64,000 nt of DNA, from contig NZ_VWWL01000012.1 of assembly GCF_011752995.1 (NCBI RefSeq), positions 148,915-212,914 of the forward strand, in the 5' to 3' direction. The DNA comes from Burkholderia sp. Ax-1724. Lineage in GTDB: Bacteria > Pseudomonadota > Gammaproteobacteria > Burkholderiales > Burkholderiaceae. Under the pieces are notes generated by a model. The model did not search any database. It saw only the letters and a list, made by a program, of their open reading frames with translations, and was not told the DNA's origin. The translations under genes and the position numbers were made by a program. Positions 44,746 to 54,347 of the stretch are shown here, piece by piece (the stretch's first letter is position 1; the number at the start of each line of letters is the position of its first letter).

Positions 44746-45621
44746 TCAACTCGCCTTGCGCGTCGCCGGCCGCACGATCACCGTGCAGGTCGTGCCCGCG
44801 GCCAGCATCACGTCGTCGGGCACGGAATCGATCTTCACGCGCACCGGCACGCGTTGCGCGAGGCGCACCCAGTTGAAGGTCGGGTTCACGTCGGCGAGCA
44901 GTTCATGGCTTTGCGGATTGTCGCGGTCGTAGATGCCGCGCGAGATGCTTTCCACGTGGCCTTGCAGCGTGCCGCCGCTCATCAGCTTCACTTCGGCCTT
45001 GTCGCCGATGCGCACGTGCGGCAGCTTGGTTTCCTCGAAGTAGCCGTAGACCCAGAACGAATGGCTGTCGACGATCGCGAGCTTGGCGGCGCCCGCGGTC
45101 GCGTAGTCGCCACGGAACACGCTGAGGTTCGTCACGTAGCCGTCGACCGGCGAGACGACGCGCGTGCGTTCGAGATTCAGCTTCGCGGCGTCGAGCGCGG
45201 CGAGCGCCTGCTGGTAGGCGGCCTCGGCGGCCGACGCCGTATGCGTCGCGTTTTCGCGGTTTTCCTTCGACACCACGAGCGCATCCATGTCGGCGCGCCG
45301 TTGCGCGTCGTCGCGCCTCATCTGCAATTCGGCCTTGCGTGCGGCAACCGCCGCCTGCGCCTGCTCGACGGCGATCTGGTAGTGCGACGGATCGATCTGC
45401 ATCAGCAGGTCGCCCTTCTTCACGAGCTGGTTGTCCTTGACCGGCAGATCGACGATCGCGCCCGACACGTCGGGCGCGACGTTGACGATCTCGGCGCGCA
45501 CGCGCCCGTCGCGGGTCCACGGTTCGTCCATGTAATGGACCCACAGCACGCGGCCAATCAGGATCGCGACGATAAAAATGACGGCTGTCGCGACGAAGCC
45601 CACAAGATTTCGGATGGTCAT
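44746..45621 (-). CDS. HlyD/AaeA-type membrane fusion protein of an efflux pump
   Basis: 291 residues. One N-terminal helix (residues ~8-27) anchors a periplasmic body. The lipoyl-like half-motifs are VAPDVSGAIVDLPVKDNQLVKK and VSPVDGYVTNLSVFRGDY, separated by a coiled-coil hairpin (about 85-145). It links the inner-membrane FUSC protein to the outer-membrane channel. Family AaeA pumps export aromatic carboxylic acids. It is the last gene of the operon, 13 nt after the DUF1656 gene. Confidence 0.92.
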   Translation of the reverse strand: MTIRNLVGFVATAVIFIVAILIGRVLWVHYMDEPWTRDGRVRAEIVNVAPDVSGAIVDLPVKDNQLVKKGDLLMQIDPSHYQIAVEQAQAAVAARKAELQMRRDDAQRRADMDALVVSKENRENATHTASAAEAAYQQALAALDAAKLNLERTRVVSPVDGYVTNLSVFRGDYATAGAAKLAIVDSHSFWVYGYFEETKLPHVRIGDKAEVKLMSGGTLQGHVESISRGIYDRDNPQSHELLADVNPTFNWVRLAQRVPVRVKIDSVPDDVMLAAGTTCTVIVRPATRKAS

Positions 45622-45634
45622 GATTCGACTCTGG

Positions 45635-45835
45635 TCAACGATAAACGGCGAGGCCGAGAAGGCCGCACACGGACACGAGCAAGCTGGCCCGGAACAGGGA
45701 GGGGTGCCACACCACGCGATAGAGGCCCGTATAGGCGAGCACGCGGTCGAGCACCCAGGTCAACGCGGAGCCCGCGATAAAAAGCAGCACGATGGCCGGC
45801 ACGTAGGCATCGAGTACGGCGATATCACGTGGCAT
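45635..45835 (-). CDS. DUF1656 small membrane protein (AaeX-like)
   Basis: 66 residues with two hydrophobic helices (YVPAIVLLFIAGSALTWVL and ASLLVSVCGLLGLAVY). AaeX-like proteins are constantly found between the FUSC and membrane-fusion genes of AaeAB pumps; their role is unknown. AAGGAG lies 6 nt before the ATG. It overlaps the FUSC gene by 11 nt. Confidence 0.9.
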   Translation of the reverse strand: MPRDIAVLDAYVPAIVLLFIAGSALTWVLDRVLAYTGLYRVVWHPSLFRASLLVSVCGLLGLAVYR

Positions 45836-48056
45836 GAGGAGCTCCTTCTTCTGACGCGCCGCTTGCCCCATGCCGTGCGCCGATCGCCGAGGCGAGCGGC
45901 GACTGCGGATCGAGCAGCGCGGTACGGATGAAATGCAGTTGACTGAGAATGCGCAGCAATTGGTGGCGTTCTTCGCGCGTCGGCGTGAAGCGGCTCATCA
46001 TCTGCTGCACTTCGGCGATCGCGTCGGCGGTTGCAGCGAGCGCGCGCTCGAAGCGGTCTTCGCGCGGCCGCTCGAAGAGCTCGTTCAAGGCCTCGAGCAG
46101 GCCGCGCAGCGCGACGCGCCACGGCGTCGAGCGGTCATGGCGCGGCTCGGCCGGCAGCGCCGCCACTTCGCCGCGCAGATCGATCACCGCGTTGCCGACT
46201 TCGAGCACCGAGAACAGCCAGCGCAGCGTGTCGCGCTTCGTTTCAGGCTCGTTCGGCGAGAGCGCGTTGATCTGGCACATCAGATCGCGCGCGCCGCTCT
46301 CGAAACGCGAACGCACGTGGCGCATGCCCGCACTGCCGGCGAGCACGACCTGGCGGCGCAGATCGACGAGCAGGCGGTTGCGCAGCCACGGCGTCGACGG
46401 CGGCAGCAGCACCGCGAACGCAACCGACGACACGAGCATCGACAGCACGAGCGCGAGCGCGTCGTTCATGAACGCGCTCGGGTCGTAGTGCATGACGTTG
46501 TCCGGGCCGGCGAGAAAGCAGAAGAAGATGCAGTAGCCCACGCCGTAGCCCGCGAGCGCCGGGCGCGTGGTCATGAACACGCCGAGCAGCAGGAACGGTG
46601 TGAGCGCGGCGCACAGCAGCGCGAAGCCGTCGATGTGCGGATACACGCCGAATACCACGATCATGCCCATCAGCGTCGCGAGCACCGTGCCGCCGGCCAT
46701 CTGGAACGCGGAGCGCTTCGGGTCCGGCGTCGATGCCACGAGCGCGCTGGTGGTTGCCGCGTTCAGCGTCAGCGTCGCACCGCTCGGCCACGCGGTCGCG
46801 ATCCAGAACGCGCCGACCACGACCATCACGATTGCGGCACGCAGACCGGCGACGCCCGCTGCGATCGCGTTGGTCTTCGGCTCGTAGCGCTCGATCCAGC
46901 GTTCGCGCTCGTGCGTGTCGACCACCAGCGAGGCGTAGGTGGCCGCGTAGGCGTGCAGATCGTCGATGAAGCGGTAGAGCAGTTCGGCGGCGGTGTCGAA
47001 GTCGAGCAGCGGCGCGTCGGGCTGCGTTTCCAGTTCGCCGCGCGTCGCGCGCACGCGCTTCGGCAGTTCGGCCTTGTAGGTCTCGAGCTGGGCCGCGGCG
47101 TGCGCGGCATCGGTCGCGGTGAGCACCGGCTCGCCCGACTTCGCGAGCAGCGGCGCGATCTCCCTGAAGTACGGCTCGAGCGCCGCGATCGCGATCGCGG
47201 CGCCCGGCGTGCCGCTCGCGTGCAGACGGTTCATCAGCTGATGCAGCGCGTGAAAGCGCGTCGAGGCGGTCATGAACTCGCTGTTCAGACGCGCGAGCCG
47301 GCCGCCGCGCATGCGCGAGTAGTGCCCCTCGAATACGGCGATGCTGCGCGCCGCCTCGAAGCCGACGATATCGGCGACGAAGCGCGCATTGGTCGCCTCG
47401 ATCTGCGCGCGGTCGTTGCGCCCGGCGAGCGACGCCGACACGTAGTCGACGAAGGCCGAGAAACGCGCGCGCACGGTGCTGCGCATCTGCAGGCCGGCGA
47501 ACTGCGGGAACACGAGGCCGCTGACCGCGCCCGCGCAGACGATGCCGACCACGACTTCGACGACCCGCGTGAGCGCGCTGAGGAACGCGCCGTCCGGGTG
47601 CTGCGAGGCGGGAATGCCGATCAGCGAGGCCGTGTAGCCGGCCAGCACGAAGCCGTACGAGCGGAAGTTGCGGTTGCGCGCGGCGCCCGCGGTGCAGATG
47701 CCGATCCAGATCGCCGTCGAGAGGATGAACAGTTCGGGCTGCTGCGCGAACAGGCCGATCAGCGCGAGCATCACGACGAGACCGACGAGCGTGCCGCAGA
47801 TCCGGTAGAAGCTCTTCGCGAACACCGCGCCGCTTTGCGGCTGCATCACGATGAACACGGTGGTCATTGCGGTGCGCGGCTGCGGCAGGTCGAGTTTCAT
47901 CGCGATGCCGAGCGCGAGAAAGCACGCGGCGAGCGCCTTGAACATGTAGATCCACGTGAGGCCGTCGGTGCGCGCCCAGTCGGCGGCCGCCGCGTACCAC
48001 GTGGCGAGCGAGGCCGGGCGGGCGGTGGTGGGAGAGGTGGACATGGCCTTTCTCAC
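45825..48056 (-). CDS. FUSC/AaeB-type inner-membrane efflux protein
   Basis: 743 residues. Two clusters of about five to six helices (about 35-190 and 405-545), each followed by a cytoplasmic helical domain, as in AaeB and p-hydroxybenzoic-acid efflux proteins. TTVFIVMQPQSGAVFAKS near residue 65 is a family block. GTG 48056 overlaps the upstream stop as GTGA; an ATG at 48044 four codons later is an alternative start. Substrates are probably aromatic or other weak acids, by family. Confidence 0.9.
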   Translation of the reverse strand: MRKAMSTSPTTARPASLATWYAAAADWARTDGLTWIYMFKALAACFLALGIAMKLDLPQPRTAMTTVFIVMQPQSGAVFAKSFYRICGTLVGLVVMLALIGLFAQQPELFILSTAIWIGICTAGAARNRNFRSYGFVLAGYTASLIGIPASQHPDGAFLSALTRVVEVVVGIVCAGAVSGLVFPQFAGLQMRSTVRARFSAFVDYVSASLAGRNDRAQIEATNARFVADIVGFEAARSIAVFEGHYSRMRGGRLARLNSEFMTASTRFHALHQLMNRLHASGTPGAAIAIAALEPYFREIAPLLAKSGEPVLTATDAAHAAAQLETYKAELPKRVRATRGELETQPDAPLLDFDTAAELLYRFIDDLHAYAATYASLVVDTHERERWIERYEPKTNAIAAGVAGLRAAIVMVVVGAFWIATAWPSGATLTLNAATTSALVASTPDPKRSAFQMAGGTVLATLMGMIVVFGVYPHIDGFALLCAALTPFLLLGVFMTTRPALAGYGVGYCIFFCFLAGPDNVMHYDPSAFMNDALALVLSMLVSSVAFAVLLPPSTPWLRNRLLVDLRRQVVLAGSAGMRHVRSRFESGARDLMCQINALSPNEPETKRDTLRWLFSVLEVGNAVIDLRGEVAALPAEPRHDRSTPWRVALRGLLEALNELFERPREDRFERALAATADAIAEVQQMMSRFTPTREERHQLLRILSQLHFIRTALLDPQSPLASAIGARHGASGASEEGAPHAT

Positions 48057-49747
48057 TCGGGCGCGGGCGCGTGGGCCGCGCGCGTGGTGACGGCGGCGGG
48101 AGCATGGGTGGCGCTGCGGCTGGCTGCGTGGTTTGCCGCAGCCGTTGGTTGGGCTGCTGGTGTCGTTGCCTGTGCCGCCGCTTGCGTTACTGCTTGCGTC
48201 GCTGCCTTCGCATCCGTCCCGGCGTCGGTGCTCTTTGCGGCGTCGCTCTTGCCTTTACCCTTGCCGTGCGCCGGCAGCGTCTCGCTGTCCTGCGGACCAT
48301 CGGCCGGCTCGTCGAGTCCTCCGCCGAGCGCGGTCATCAGCGACGCATGCGCGCCGAGGCGCTCGGCCTCGATCGTCGCGACGCCTTCCTGTGCGCGCAG
48401 CAACTGGCTTTGCGCGACCAGCACGTTCAGATAATCGGTCAGGCCGCGCCGGTAGCCCTCGCGCGACAGCTCGTAGTTCTTGCGGGCCGCGGCGACCGAG
48501 CGGTCGGCATCGTCGGCCTGGGTCGCGAGCGAACGCATGCGGATCACCTGGTCGGAGATGTCCTTCAGCGCGCCCACGATCGACTGGTTGTAGCGCTCGA
48601 CCGCTTCGTCGTAGCCCGCCGAGGCCGCGCCGAGCTGCGAGCGCAGCCGGCCGCCGTCGAAGATCGGCAGCGACAGCGCCGGCCCCACGCTCCAGCTATG
48701 CGACGGATTCTTCAGGAACTGGAACAGCGGCCCCATGGCCGCGTAACCGCCGATCGACGCAAGCAGGTCGATGTCCGGATAGAAATCGGCCTTGGCGACG
48801 TCGATGCCGCGAGCCTGCGCGGCGACGGTCCAGCGCGCCGCGACGACGTCGGGCCGGTGGCCGATCAGGTCGGCGGGCAGCGCGGCCGGCAGACCGGCGG
48901 GCGCCGCGCCCAGCGCGAGCGTCGGGCGCGTGATCGCATCGCCCGCGCCCGGACCCTTGCCCGCGAGCGCGGCCAGCTGATTGCGGCCGAGCGCGATCTT
49001 TTCCTCGAGTTCGTCGATGCGGCGCTCGTACTCGGGCATCGGCGTCTCGGCCTGGCTCACTTCGAGCTGCGTGCCGATGCCGCCCTTGAGACGCCGGTTC
49101 GCGAGGTCGACGATTTGCTGCTGTTGCTGCAGCGTTGCCCTGGCGATGTCGAGCAGCGCGTAATTCATCGACATCTCGATATAGGTGCGCACGACGTTGG
49201 CCTGCAGTTCGAGCAGCGCGGCGCGCGCGTCGGCGGCACTCGCGTGGGCGAGGTCGAGCGCGCGCTCGGCGGCGTTCCTGTCCTTGCCCCAAAGGTCGAG
49301 GTGATAGGCGAGGGCGAGCGTGCCGGTGTTGTTCCACGACTGCTCGCCCGCGAGCGGCCCCGGACCGTAGAACACGTTGTCGGCCCACCGCTGACGCTGG
49401 ATCGACAGGCTGCCGTTGACCTGCGGCGCGAGCGCCGCGCGCGCGACGCCGGCCATCGATGCCGCCTCGCGCACGCGCGCCTGCGCGACCGCGAGGCTCG
49501 GGTTGCCGGCCTGCGCGTCGGCGATCCACTGGTTCAACTGCGGATCTTGATAGGCGCGCCACCAGTCGGCGGCGGGCCACTGCGCGTCGGCATTCGCGGC
49601 GCGGATCGCGTTGCCCGCGTCGAGCGATGCCGGGGCGACCGCGTTCGCCTGCGGTGCGATGCCTCCGGTACTTGCGCATCCCGCGATTGTTATTAAGATC
49701 GTAAGAACCGCGGCTGCGGCGATCCCTCTGGGTACCGGAGACTGCAC
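48053..49747 (-). CDS. NodT-family outer-membrane efflux lipoprotein
   Basis: 564 residues. A lipobox ITIAGC with Cys24 follows a short signal helix. Two OEP repeats (about 70-265 and 275-465) form the trimeric channel; ATLQQQQQIVDLANRRLKGGIGTQLEV is the usual coiled-coil turn, seen here in two halves. After residue ~480 there is a ~85-residue tail of Ala, Thr, Gln and Ser repeats (KAATQAVTQAAAQATTPAA), not part of the fold. I chose GTG 49747 because GGAGGA lies 5 nt upstream; a TTG at 49759 overlaps that ribosome site and is unlikely. It is the first gene of the pump operon. Confidence 0.9.
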   Translation of the reverse strand: MQSPVPRGIAAAAVLTILITIAGCASTGGIAPQANAVAPASLDAGNAIRAANADAQWPAADWWRAYQDPQLNQWIADAQAGNPSLAVAQARVREAASMAGVARAALAPQVNGSLSIQRQRWADNVFYGPGPLAGEQSWNNTGTLALAYHLDLWGKDRNAAERALDLAHASAADARAALLELQANVVRTYIEMSMNYALLDIARATLQQQQQIVDLANRRLKGGIGTQLEVSQAETPMPEYERRIDELEEKIALGRNQLAALAGKGPGAGDAITRPTLALGAAPAGLPAALPADLIGHRPDVVAARWTVAAQARGIDVAKADFYPDIDLLASIGGYAAMGPLFQFLKNPSHSWSVGPALSLPIFDGGRLRSQLGAASAGYDEAVERYNQSIVGALKDISDQVIRMRSLATQADDADRSVAAARKNYELSREGYRRGLTDYLNVLVAQSQLLRAQEGVATIEAERLGAHASLMTALGGGLDEPADGPQDSETLPAHGKGKGKSDAAKSTDAGTDAKAATQAVTQAAAQATTPAAQPTAAANHAASRSATHAPAAVTTRAAHAPAPE

Positions 49748-50002
49748 GATTTCCTCCAAAATTGACTATAGAACCTTGTGCGCAATTATATTTTTTGATT
49801 GATTGGGGAATAACCGGTAAAGGTGCAAGGCATCGTTGCGCTACATGAGACAATTGCCTTTGCGGATCGTGTAACAATCGCGGCCAATTAACCGGCATTG
49901 TTCGGCGCTGCCTTGCAGCGGGCCGGAACGGATGCCGGGGCGTCTATTCCGGGGCGGCGGCCGAAGCGCCGCTCACGCCGGATCGACAGAGGGGGGAGGA
50001 GT
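49748..50002. promoter_or_regulatory. Divergent control region of the efflux operon and its LysR gene
   Basis: On the minus strand TATAAT (49790-49785) is a good -10 for the pump operon, 38 bp before its GTG. GCAA-N7-TTGC at 49825-49839 is a small palindrome of the size bound by LysR dimers. GGGGGGAGGA at 49991-50000 is a very strong ribosome site for the regulator. The block is clearly AT-richer than the genes on either side. Confidence 0.6.
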
Positions 50003-50941
50003 ATGGACACGCTTCAAAACATGCGCGTATTCGTCCGCGTCGTCGAGGCGGGCAGCTTCACGGGCGCCGCGCAGCATTTGAATACGACGACGGCCTACGC
50101 GTCGCGCGCGGTCTCCGATCTGGAAACGCATCTGCGCACGCGGCTCCTGAACCGCACGACGCGCCGCATCGCGCTGACCGAGGCCGGCGAGCGCTATCTG
50201 CAACGCTGCGAGCAGATTCTCGCGTACGTGGATCAGGCCGAGGCCGAGGCCAGCGACGCGCACGCGCGCCCGTCCGGCAAGCTCAAGGTTCACGCGATGA
50301 CGAGCTTCGGCCAGCACTACGTGGTGCCGGCCGTGGGGCGTTATCAGGAGCGCTACCCGGACGTGCATATCGAGTTGACGCTCGCGCAGCGCATGCCCGA
50401 TCTGCTCGACGAGGGCTTCGACGTGTCGTTGACGCTCGCGACCGGCCTGCCCGATTCGGGCCTCGTGTCGCAGCGCCTCGGCAGCGCGTTCAGCATCGTG
50501 TGTGCGTCGCCCGCGTATCTGGAGCAGCATGGCGTGCCGCAAACGCCGGCGGACCTTGCGCGCCATACGTGCCTGCAAATGATCGCGCCGGTGTTTCCGC
50601 CCGACAAATGGACCTTCGACGGTCCGAACGGCGAGGAAACCGTGGCGCTCGGCACGACCCCGTTCCAGGTGAACGTGGCCGAGGCGATGGTCGTGGCCGT
50701 TCGCCAGGGCATGGGCATCGGCCTGATTCCGATCTATTCGGCGATCAGCGGTTTGCGCAGCGGCGACCTCGTGTGGTTGTTGCCCGAATACACGTCGCAG
50801 GAAATGAACCTGTATGCGCTGTATCCGTCGCGGCAGTATCTCGACGCGAAGATTCGCACGTGGGTCGAATTCCTGCGCGACGAATTGCCGGCGACGCTCG
50901 CCGCCGATCACGCGGAGTTGCGGAAGTTCGCGCGTTCGTGA
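50003..50941 (+). CDS. LysR-family regulator, probable controller of the efflux operon
   Basis: 312 residues. The helix-turn-helix is at about 5-65 (VRVVEAGSFTGAAQHLN, TTAYASRAVSDLETHL, LLNRTTRRIALTEAGERY). The effector domain spans about 90-295. Sequence and position, divergent from an AaeAB-like pump, match AaeR-type activators that respond to aromatic acids. ATG 50003 is fixed by the purine-rich ribosome site directly upstream; the ORF extends 35 codons further without similarity. Confidence 0.92.
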   Translation: MDTLQNMRVFVRVVEAGSFTGAAQHLNTTTAYASRAVSDLETHLRTRLLNRTTRRIALTEAGERYLQRCEQILAYVDQAEAEASDAHARPSGKLKVHAMTSFGQHYVVPAVGRYQERYPDVHIELTLAQRMPDLLDEGFDVSLTLATGLPDSGLVSQRLGSAFSIVCASPAYLEQHGVPQTPADLARHTCLQMIAPVFPPDKWTFDGPNGEETVALGTTPFQVNVAEAMVVAVRQGMGIGLIPIYSAISGLRSGDLVWLLPEYTSQEMNLYALYPSRQYLDAKIRTWVEFLRDELPATLAADHAELRKFARS

Positions 50942-51176
50942 GAGGGCGCCGCGCCCTGAGCGCTTCTCGCGCATGCGCGCGCCCTGCCTGATGTAGGGGA
51001 ACGGCGGGGCGCCGCGTGGCGTGACAGCCTGTTACATACGCGCTGCGCCGCAACACTTCCTTACTTTTCGCGCGCGGGTGATTTGCTAACGTGTGGTTCA
51101 CGCGCTGCCGCTCTTGCAGCAGGCGCTGGATTCGCCGCCGTTCGGCACCTCGCAACCACTGAAGGACGACAAATTC

Positions 51177-51335
51177 ATGGATACGCACCTGATGATCGGC
51201 GTGGCCGTCATGTTTGGACTGATCGGCATCGCGGCATCGCGCGATCTGCTGCGCCGCATGCGCGAACAGCAGCCGCAACTCGTGCCGGTCGAGATCGAAC
51301 CGCAGGATGCGCAGCGCCAGCGTCGCGAGCATTGA
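51177..51335 (+). CDS. Small single-helix membrane protein
   Basis: 52 residues; family not recognised. One hydrophobic helix near the N-terminus (LMIGVAVMFGLIGIAA) is followed by a basic then acidic tail (RDLLRRMREQQ...). GAAGGAC lies about 10 nt upstream. It stands in the 466-bp space between the LysR gene and the metallophosphoesterase. The clean helix and charge pattern support a real gene; the short length keeps confidence moderate. The preceding 235 bp show no other gene. Confidence 0.5.
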   Translation: MDTHLMIGVAVMFGLIGIAASRDLLRRMREQQPQLVPVEIEPQDAQRQRREH

Positions 51336-51407
51336 ACGCTTGAACCAGGCCGCGCGGTTCGGCGCATCCGTGCGCCGGATTTCAACCCGCGCTGTCAAGC
51401 GCCGATT

Positions 51408-52220
51408 TCAACCACCGATTTCAATCACCTTATCCCACGCAAACTGCGGATTCTCCCACTGCCCGTTGCGCCGGTCGAAATAGCCGCGCGGATTGCACAC
51501 GACGCGCGTGCCGCCCACCGTATAGTCGAACGACGTATGCGTGTGGCCGTGAATCCATAGCGCGACCGGCGCGCGCACGAGTTCCGGCAAATGATTGACG
51601 AAGCCCGCCGAGACGCGGTCCTCGGCATAGCGCCCAGCGAGACTCAGCCGATGCGGCGCATGATGCGTGACCACGATCGTCTTGCCGGCGAACGGCTTCG
51701 CCAGTTCGGTTTCGAGCCACGCGCGCGACCGACGGTGCAGCGCGAGCGAGTCGGCAGGCGTGAAGTCGCGCGCGGCGTCGTGCGTGTCGTGCGGCCAGTT
51801 CATCTGGATCAGCCCGCGATAGTCGAGCATCACGCGGCGCGCGGCCTCGATCGACTCTTCGATTGCCTCGGGTGTCGCGCCGTATAGCGCGAAGTCGGTC
51901 CACAGCGTCGTGCCGAGCACGCGCCAGCGGCCTTGCGGGTCGACGAGCGCGGCGTTGTTCAGCACGTGCACGTTGTCGACCTGCGCGGCCGCGTCGATGA
52001 GCGCGCTTTCGAGCGCGCCGAATTCACCGTCGTAGTACTCGTGGTTGCCGGGTACGTAGACGACCGGCACCGTGTCGTCGAAGGTTTGCGCGGCCCAGCG
52101 CGGACCGGCCGCATGGTTGTGGATGTCGCCGGCCAGCACGATGAGGTCCGCATGCGCATGCGGAACCAGTTCGGGTTCGTCGTTTTCCAGGTGCAGATCG
52201 GACAGCACGCGAATCTTCAC
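51408..52220 (-). CDS. Calcineurin-type metallophosphoesterase
   Basis: 270 residues. All five metal motifs are seen in order: DLHLE, GDIHNH, GNHEYYDG, THHAPH and GHTHTS. It should hydrolyse a phosphomonoester or diester using two metal ions in the cytoplasm; there is no signal peptide. The substrate is unknown. It follows the FAD oxidase gene on the same strand by 51 bp. Confidence 0.93.
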   Translation of the reverse strand: MKIRVLSDLHLENDEPELVPHAHADLIVLAGDIHNHAAGPRWAAQTFDDTVPVVYVPGNHEYYDGEFGALESALIDAAAQVDNVHVLNNAALVDPQGRWRVLGTTLWTDFALYGATPEAIEESIEAARRVMLDYRGLIQMNWPHDTHDAARDFTPADSLALHRRSRAWLETELAKPFAGKTIVVTHHAPHRLSLAGRYAEDRVSAGFVNHLPELVRAPVALWIHGHTHTSFDYTVGGTRVVCNPRGYFDRRNGQWENPQFAWDKVIEIGG

Positions 52221-52271
52221 GGACGCGACTCCTGCAAGCGCCTGCGCACCGGAGCGTGCAGGCTTCGAACC

Positions 52272-53690
52272 CTAGCGTAGCACCTTGCCCGGGTTCATCA
52301 GATTGAGCGGATCGAGCGCCTGTTTCACCGCGCGCATCATCCGCACCTCGACGTCCTGCTTGTAGTGCGCCGCCTCGTCGATTTTCAACTGGCCGAGCCC
52401 GTGCTCCGCACTGATGCTGCCGCGATGCGCGTGCACGCTGTCGTAGACGATCCGGTTGATCGGGCTCTGGTATTCCTGCAGAAACGCCTTCGCGTCGAGG
52501 CCCTCGGGCGCCTGCACGTTGTAGTGCAGATTGCCGTCGCCGAGATGGCCGAACGTGACCATGCGCGCGCCCGGCGCGGCCTCGGCGATAGCGGCGTCGG
52601 TCGCCTCGATGAAGTGGCCGATGCGCGAGATCGGCACCGCGATGTCGTGCTTGATGTTCAGCCCTTCCTCGGCCTGGGCGAGCGGAATGTGCTCGCGTAG
52701 ATTCCAGAACGCGCGCGACTGCGCGAGGTTTTCCGCGACCACCGCATCTTCGACGAGACCCTGTTCGAGCGCCGTTTCCATCAGCCCCTCGAATAGCGTG
52801 CGCGCGTGTTCCTCGCTCTCGCTGTCCGACAGTTCGAGCAGCACGACCTGCGCGTGCGGTTCGGCGAACGGATAGCGCATCTGCTCGAAATGCCGGCCGA
52901 CGAGACGCAGGCAGAAATCCGACATCAGTTCGAAACCGGTCAAAAGCGGCCCGGCGACGCTTTGCGTGAGCGCGAGAAAATCGAGCGCCGCATGAGGAGA
53001 GGCGAGCGCGGCGAGCGCGGTCACGCGCGCGGCCGGCTGCGGATGCAGCTTCAGCACCGCCGCGGTGATGATGCCGAGCGTGCCTTCCGCGCCGATGAAC
53101 AGATCGCGCAGATCGTAGCCGGTGTTGTCCTTGCGCAGGCCGCGCAGACCGTCCCACAGCTCGCCTTGCGGCGTCACGACTTCGAGGCCGAGGCACAGCT
53201 CACGCGTGTTGCCGTAGCGCAGCACGCCGGTGCCGCCCGCGTTGGTCGACAGATTGCCGCCGATCGTACAACTGCCTTCGGCGGCAAGGCTCAGCGGAAA
53301 CAGACGTCCGGCCGCTTCGGCGTGCTTGTGCACCTCGGCGAGGATCACGCCGGCTTCGACGGTGATCGTGTTGTTGTGCGGATCGATGTCGCGCACGCGG
53401 TTGAGCCGCCGCAGGCTGAGGACCGCCTGCGCGCCGCTCGCGTCGGGCGTTGCGCCGCCGGCGAGCCCGGTGTTGCCGCCTTGCGGCACGAGCGCGATGC
53501 GATGCTCGGCGGCGAGTTTCACGAGCGCCGCGACTTCCGCGGAGGTGGCCGGGCACAGTACCGCGCACGCGGCGCCCGTGTAGCGGCGGCGCCAGTCGGT
53601 GAGATAGGGCGCGGTGTCGTGCGGGTCGGTCAGGACGTGGGCCGCGCCGATGGCGTCGCGGCAGGCGGTGAGAAAGTCGGTCGGGGTCAT
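52272..53690 (-). CDS. GlcD-type FAD-linked oxidoreductase
   Basis: 472 residues. The PCMH-type FAD domain lies at about 40-220 (PQGGNTGLAGGATPD, then EGSCTIGGNLSTNAGG). The C-terminal substrate-oxidising domain ends in the family block HRGSISAEHGLGQLK near residue 430. Relatives oxidise D-2-hydroxyglutarate, D-lactate or glycolate. No glcE/glcF partner is adjacent, which favours a stand-alone D-2-hydroxyacid dehydrogenase. The substrate is not fixed by sequence. Confidence 0.92.
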   Translation of the reverse strand: MTPTDFLTACRDAIGAAHVLTDPHDTAPYLTDWRRRYTGAACAVLCPATSAEVAALVKLAAEHRIALVPQGGNTGLAGGATPDASGAQAVLSLRRLNRVRDIDPHNNTITVEAGVILAEVHKHAEAAGRLFPLSLAAEGSCTIGGNLSTNAGGTGVLRYGNTRELCLGLEVVTPQGELWDGLRGLRKDNTGYDLRDLFIGAEGTLGIITAAVLKLHPQPAARVTALAALASPHAALDFLALTQSVAGPLLTGFELMSDFCLRLVGRHFEQMRYPFAEPHAQVVLLELSDSESEEHARTLFEGLMETALEQGLVEDAVVAENLAQSRAFWNLREHIPLAQAEEGLNIKHDIAVPISRIGHFIEATDAAIAEAAPGARMVTFGHLGDGNLHYNVQAPEGLDAKAFLQEYQSPINRIVYDSVHAHRGSISAEHGLGQLKIDEAAHYKQDVEVRMMRAVKQALDPLNLMNPGKVLR

Positions 53691-53750
53691 GGGGGCAGCT
53701 CGGTCAGGTTGAGGTGCGGGGCGTGGGACAAGTCGTTCGGGGCGGTCTGC

Positions 53751-54347
53751 TCAGTCATGCCGGGTTTCGCTGCCAGCGGTGCCGTTGGCCGCCTCGGCGG
53801 CCGCCTGCTTCGCCCGCCGTTTCGCCGCGCGCTTGAACGGTCCGACATACGCGAGTGTGCTCGCAAAAAAAATCACCGCGAGCACGGCTTGCAGCCAGCC
53901 GAGACGCGCGCTGAGTCCGTGATCGCTCCAGCCGCGCACGACACCTTCGGCGAAATACAGCAGGATCAGCATCGACGCCCATTGCAGCGTATAAAGCCGG
54001 CGCCGCCACACGCCCGGCAACGCGGACAGCAACGGCAACGCCTTGAGCACGAGCAGCGAGCCGCCCGGACGCAGCGGCGCGAGCCACCCTTCCCAGGTGA
54101 CGGCCAGCGCGATCATCGCGACGAGCGTGACAGCGGCGACGCGCGCGGCGGTGGTTTTCGGCTGCACGGGCACGGCGGTGGCGTGCAACGATGCGCCGGC
54201 CGCGAGGGGAGCGTGCGGCGCCTGCGCTGCGTGCGCCGCATTCGCGGCGTGGCCGGGCGGGTTCGCGGCCCGGGATTCGGCACGGTGCGCATGCGTGGCT
54301 CGACGGCTATCCTCGCGCTCGGCTGGCTGCAGATCGGGATCGTTCAC
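53751..54347 (-). CDS. DUF2069 membrane protein with long N-terminal extension
   Basis: 198 residues from GTG 54347. The last ~130 form the DUF2069 core with about four helices (LVAMIALAVTWEG, LLVLKALPLLSALPG, ASMLILLYFAEGVVRG, LQAVLAVIFFASTLAYVGPF). The first ~65 residues are hydrophilic and Ala/His/Arg-rich; a GTG within the core's edge (VPVQPK) could be the real start. Function unknown. It lies 96 bp downstream of the wrbA-like gene, a common pairing in this group. The gap holds a degenerate GCTT/GCTC repeat at about 54362-54440. Confidence 0.8.
   Translation of the reverse strand: MNDPDLQPAEREDSRRATHAHRAESRAANPPGHAANAAHAAQAPHAPLAAGASLHATAVPVQPKTTAARVAAVTLVAMIALAVTWEGWLAPLRPGGSLLVLKALPLLSALPGVWRRRLYTLQWASMLILLYFAEGVVRGWSDHGLSARLGWLQAVLAVIFFASTLAYVGPFKRAAKRRAKQAAAEAANGTAGSETRHD

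Noticed and set aside
45870..48434. 854-codon open frame on the plus strand
   Set aside because: Antisense shadow of the FUSC and NodT genes; low-complexity Arg/Glu/His composition.
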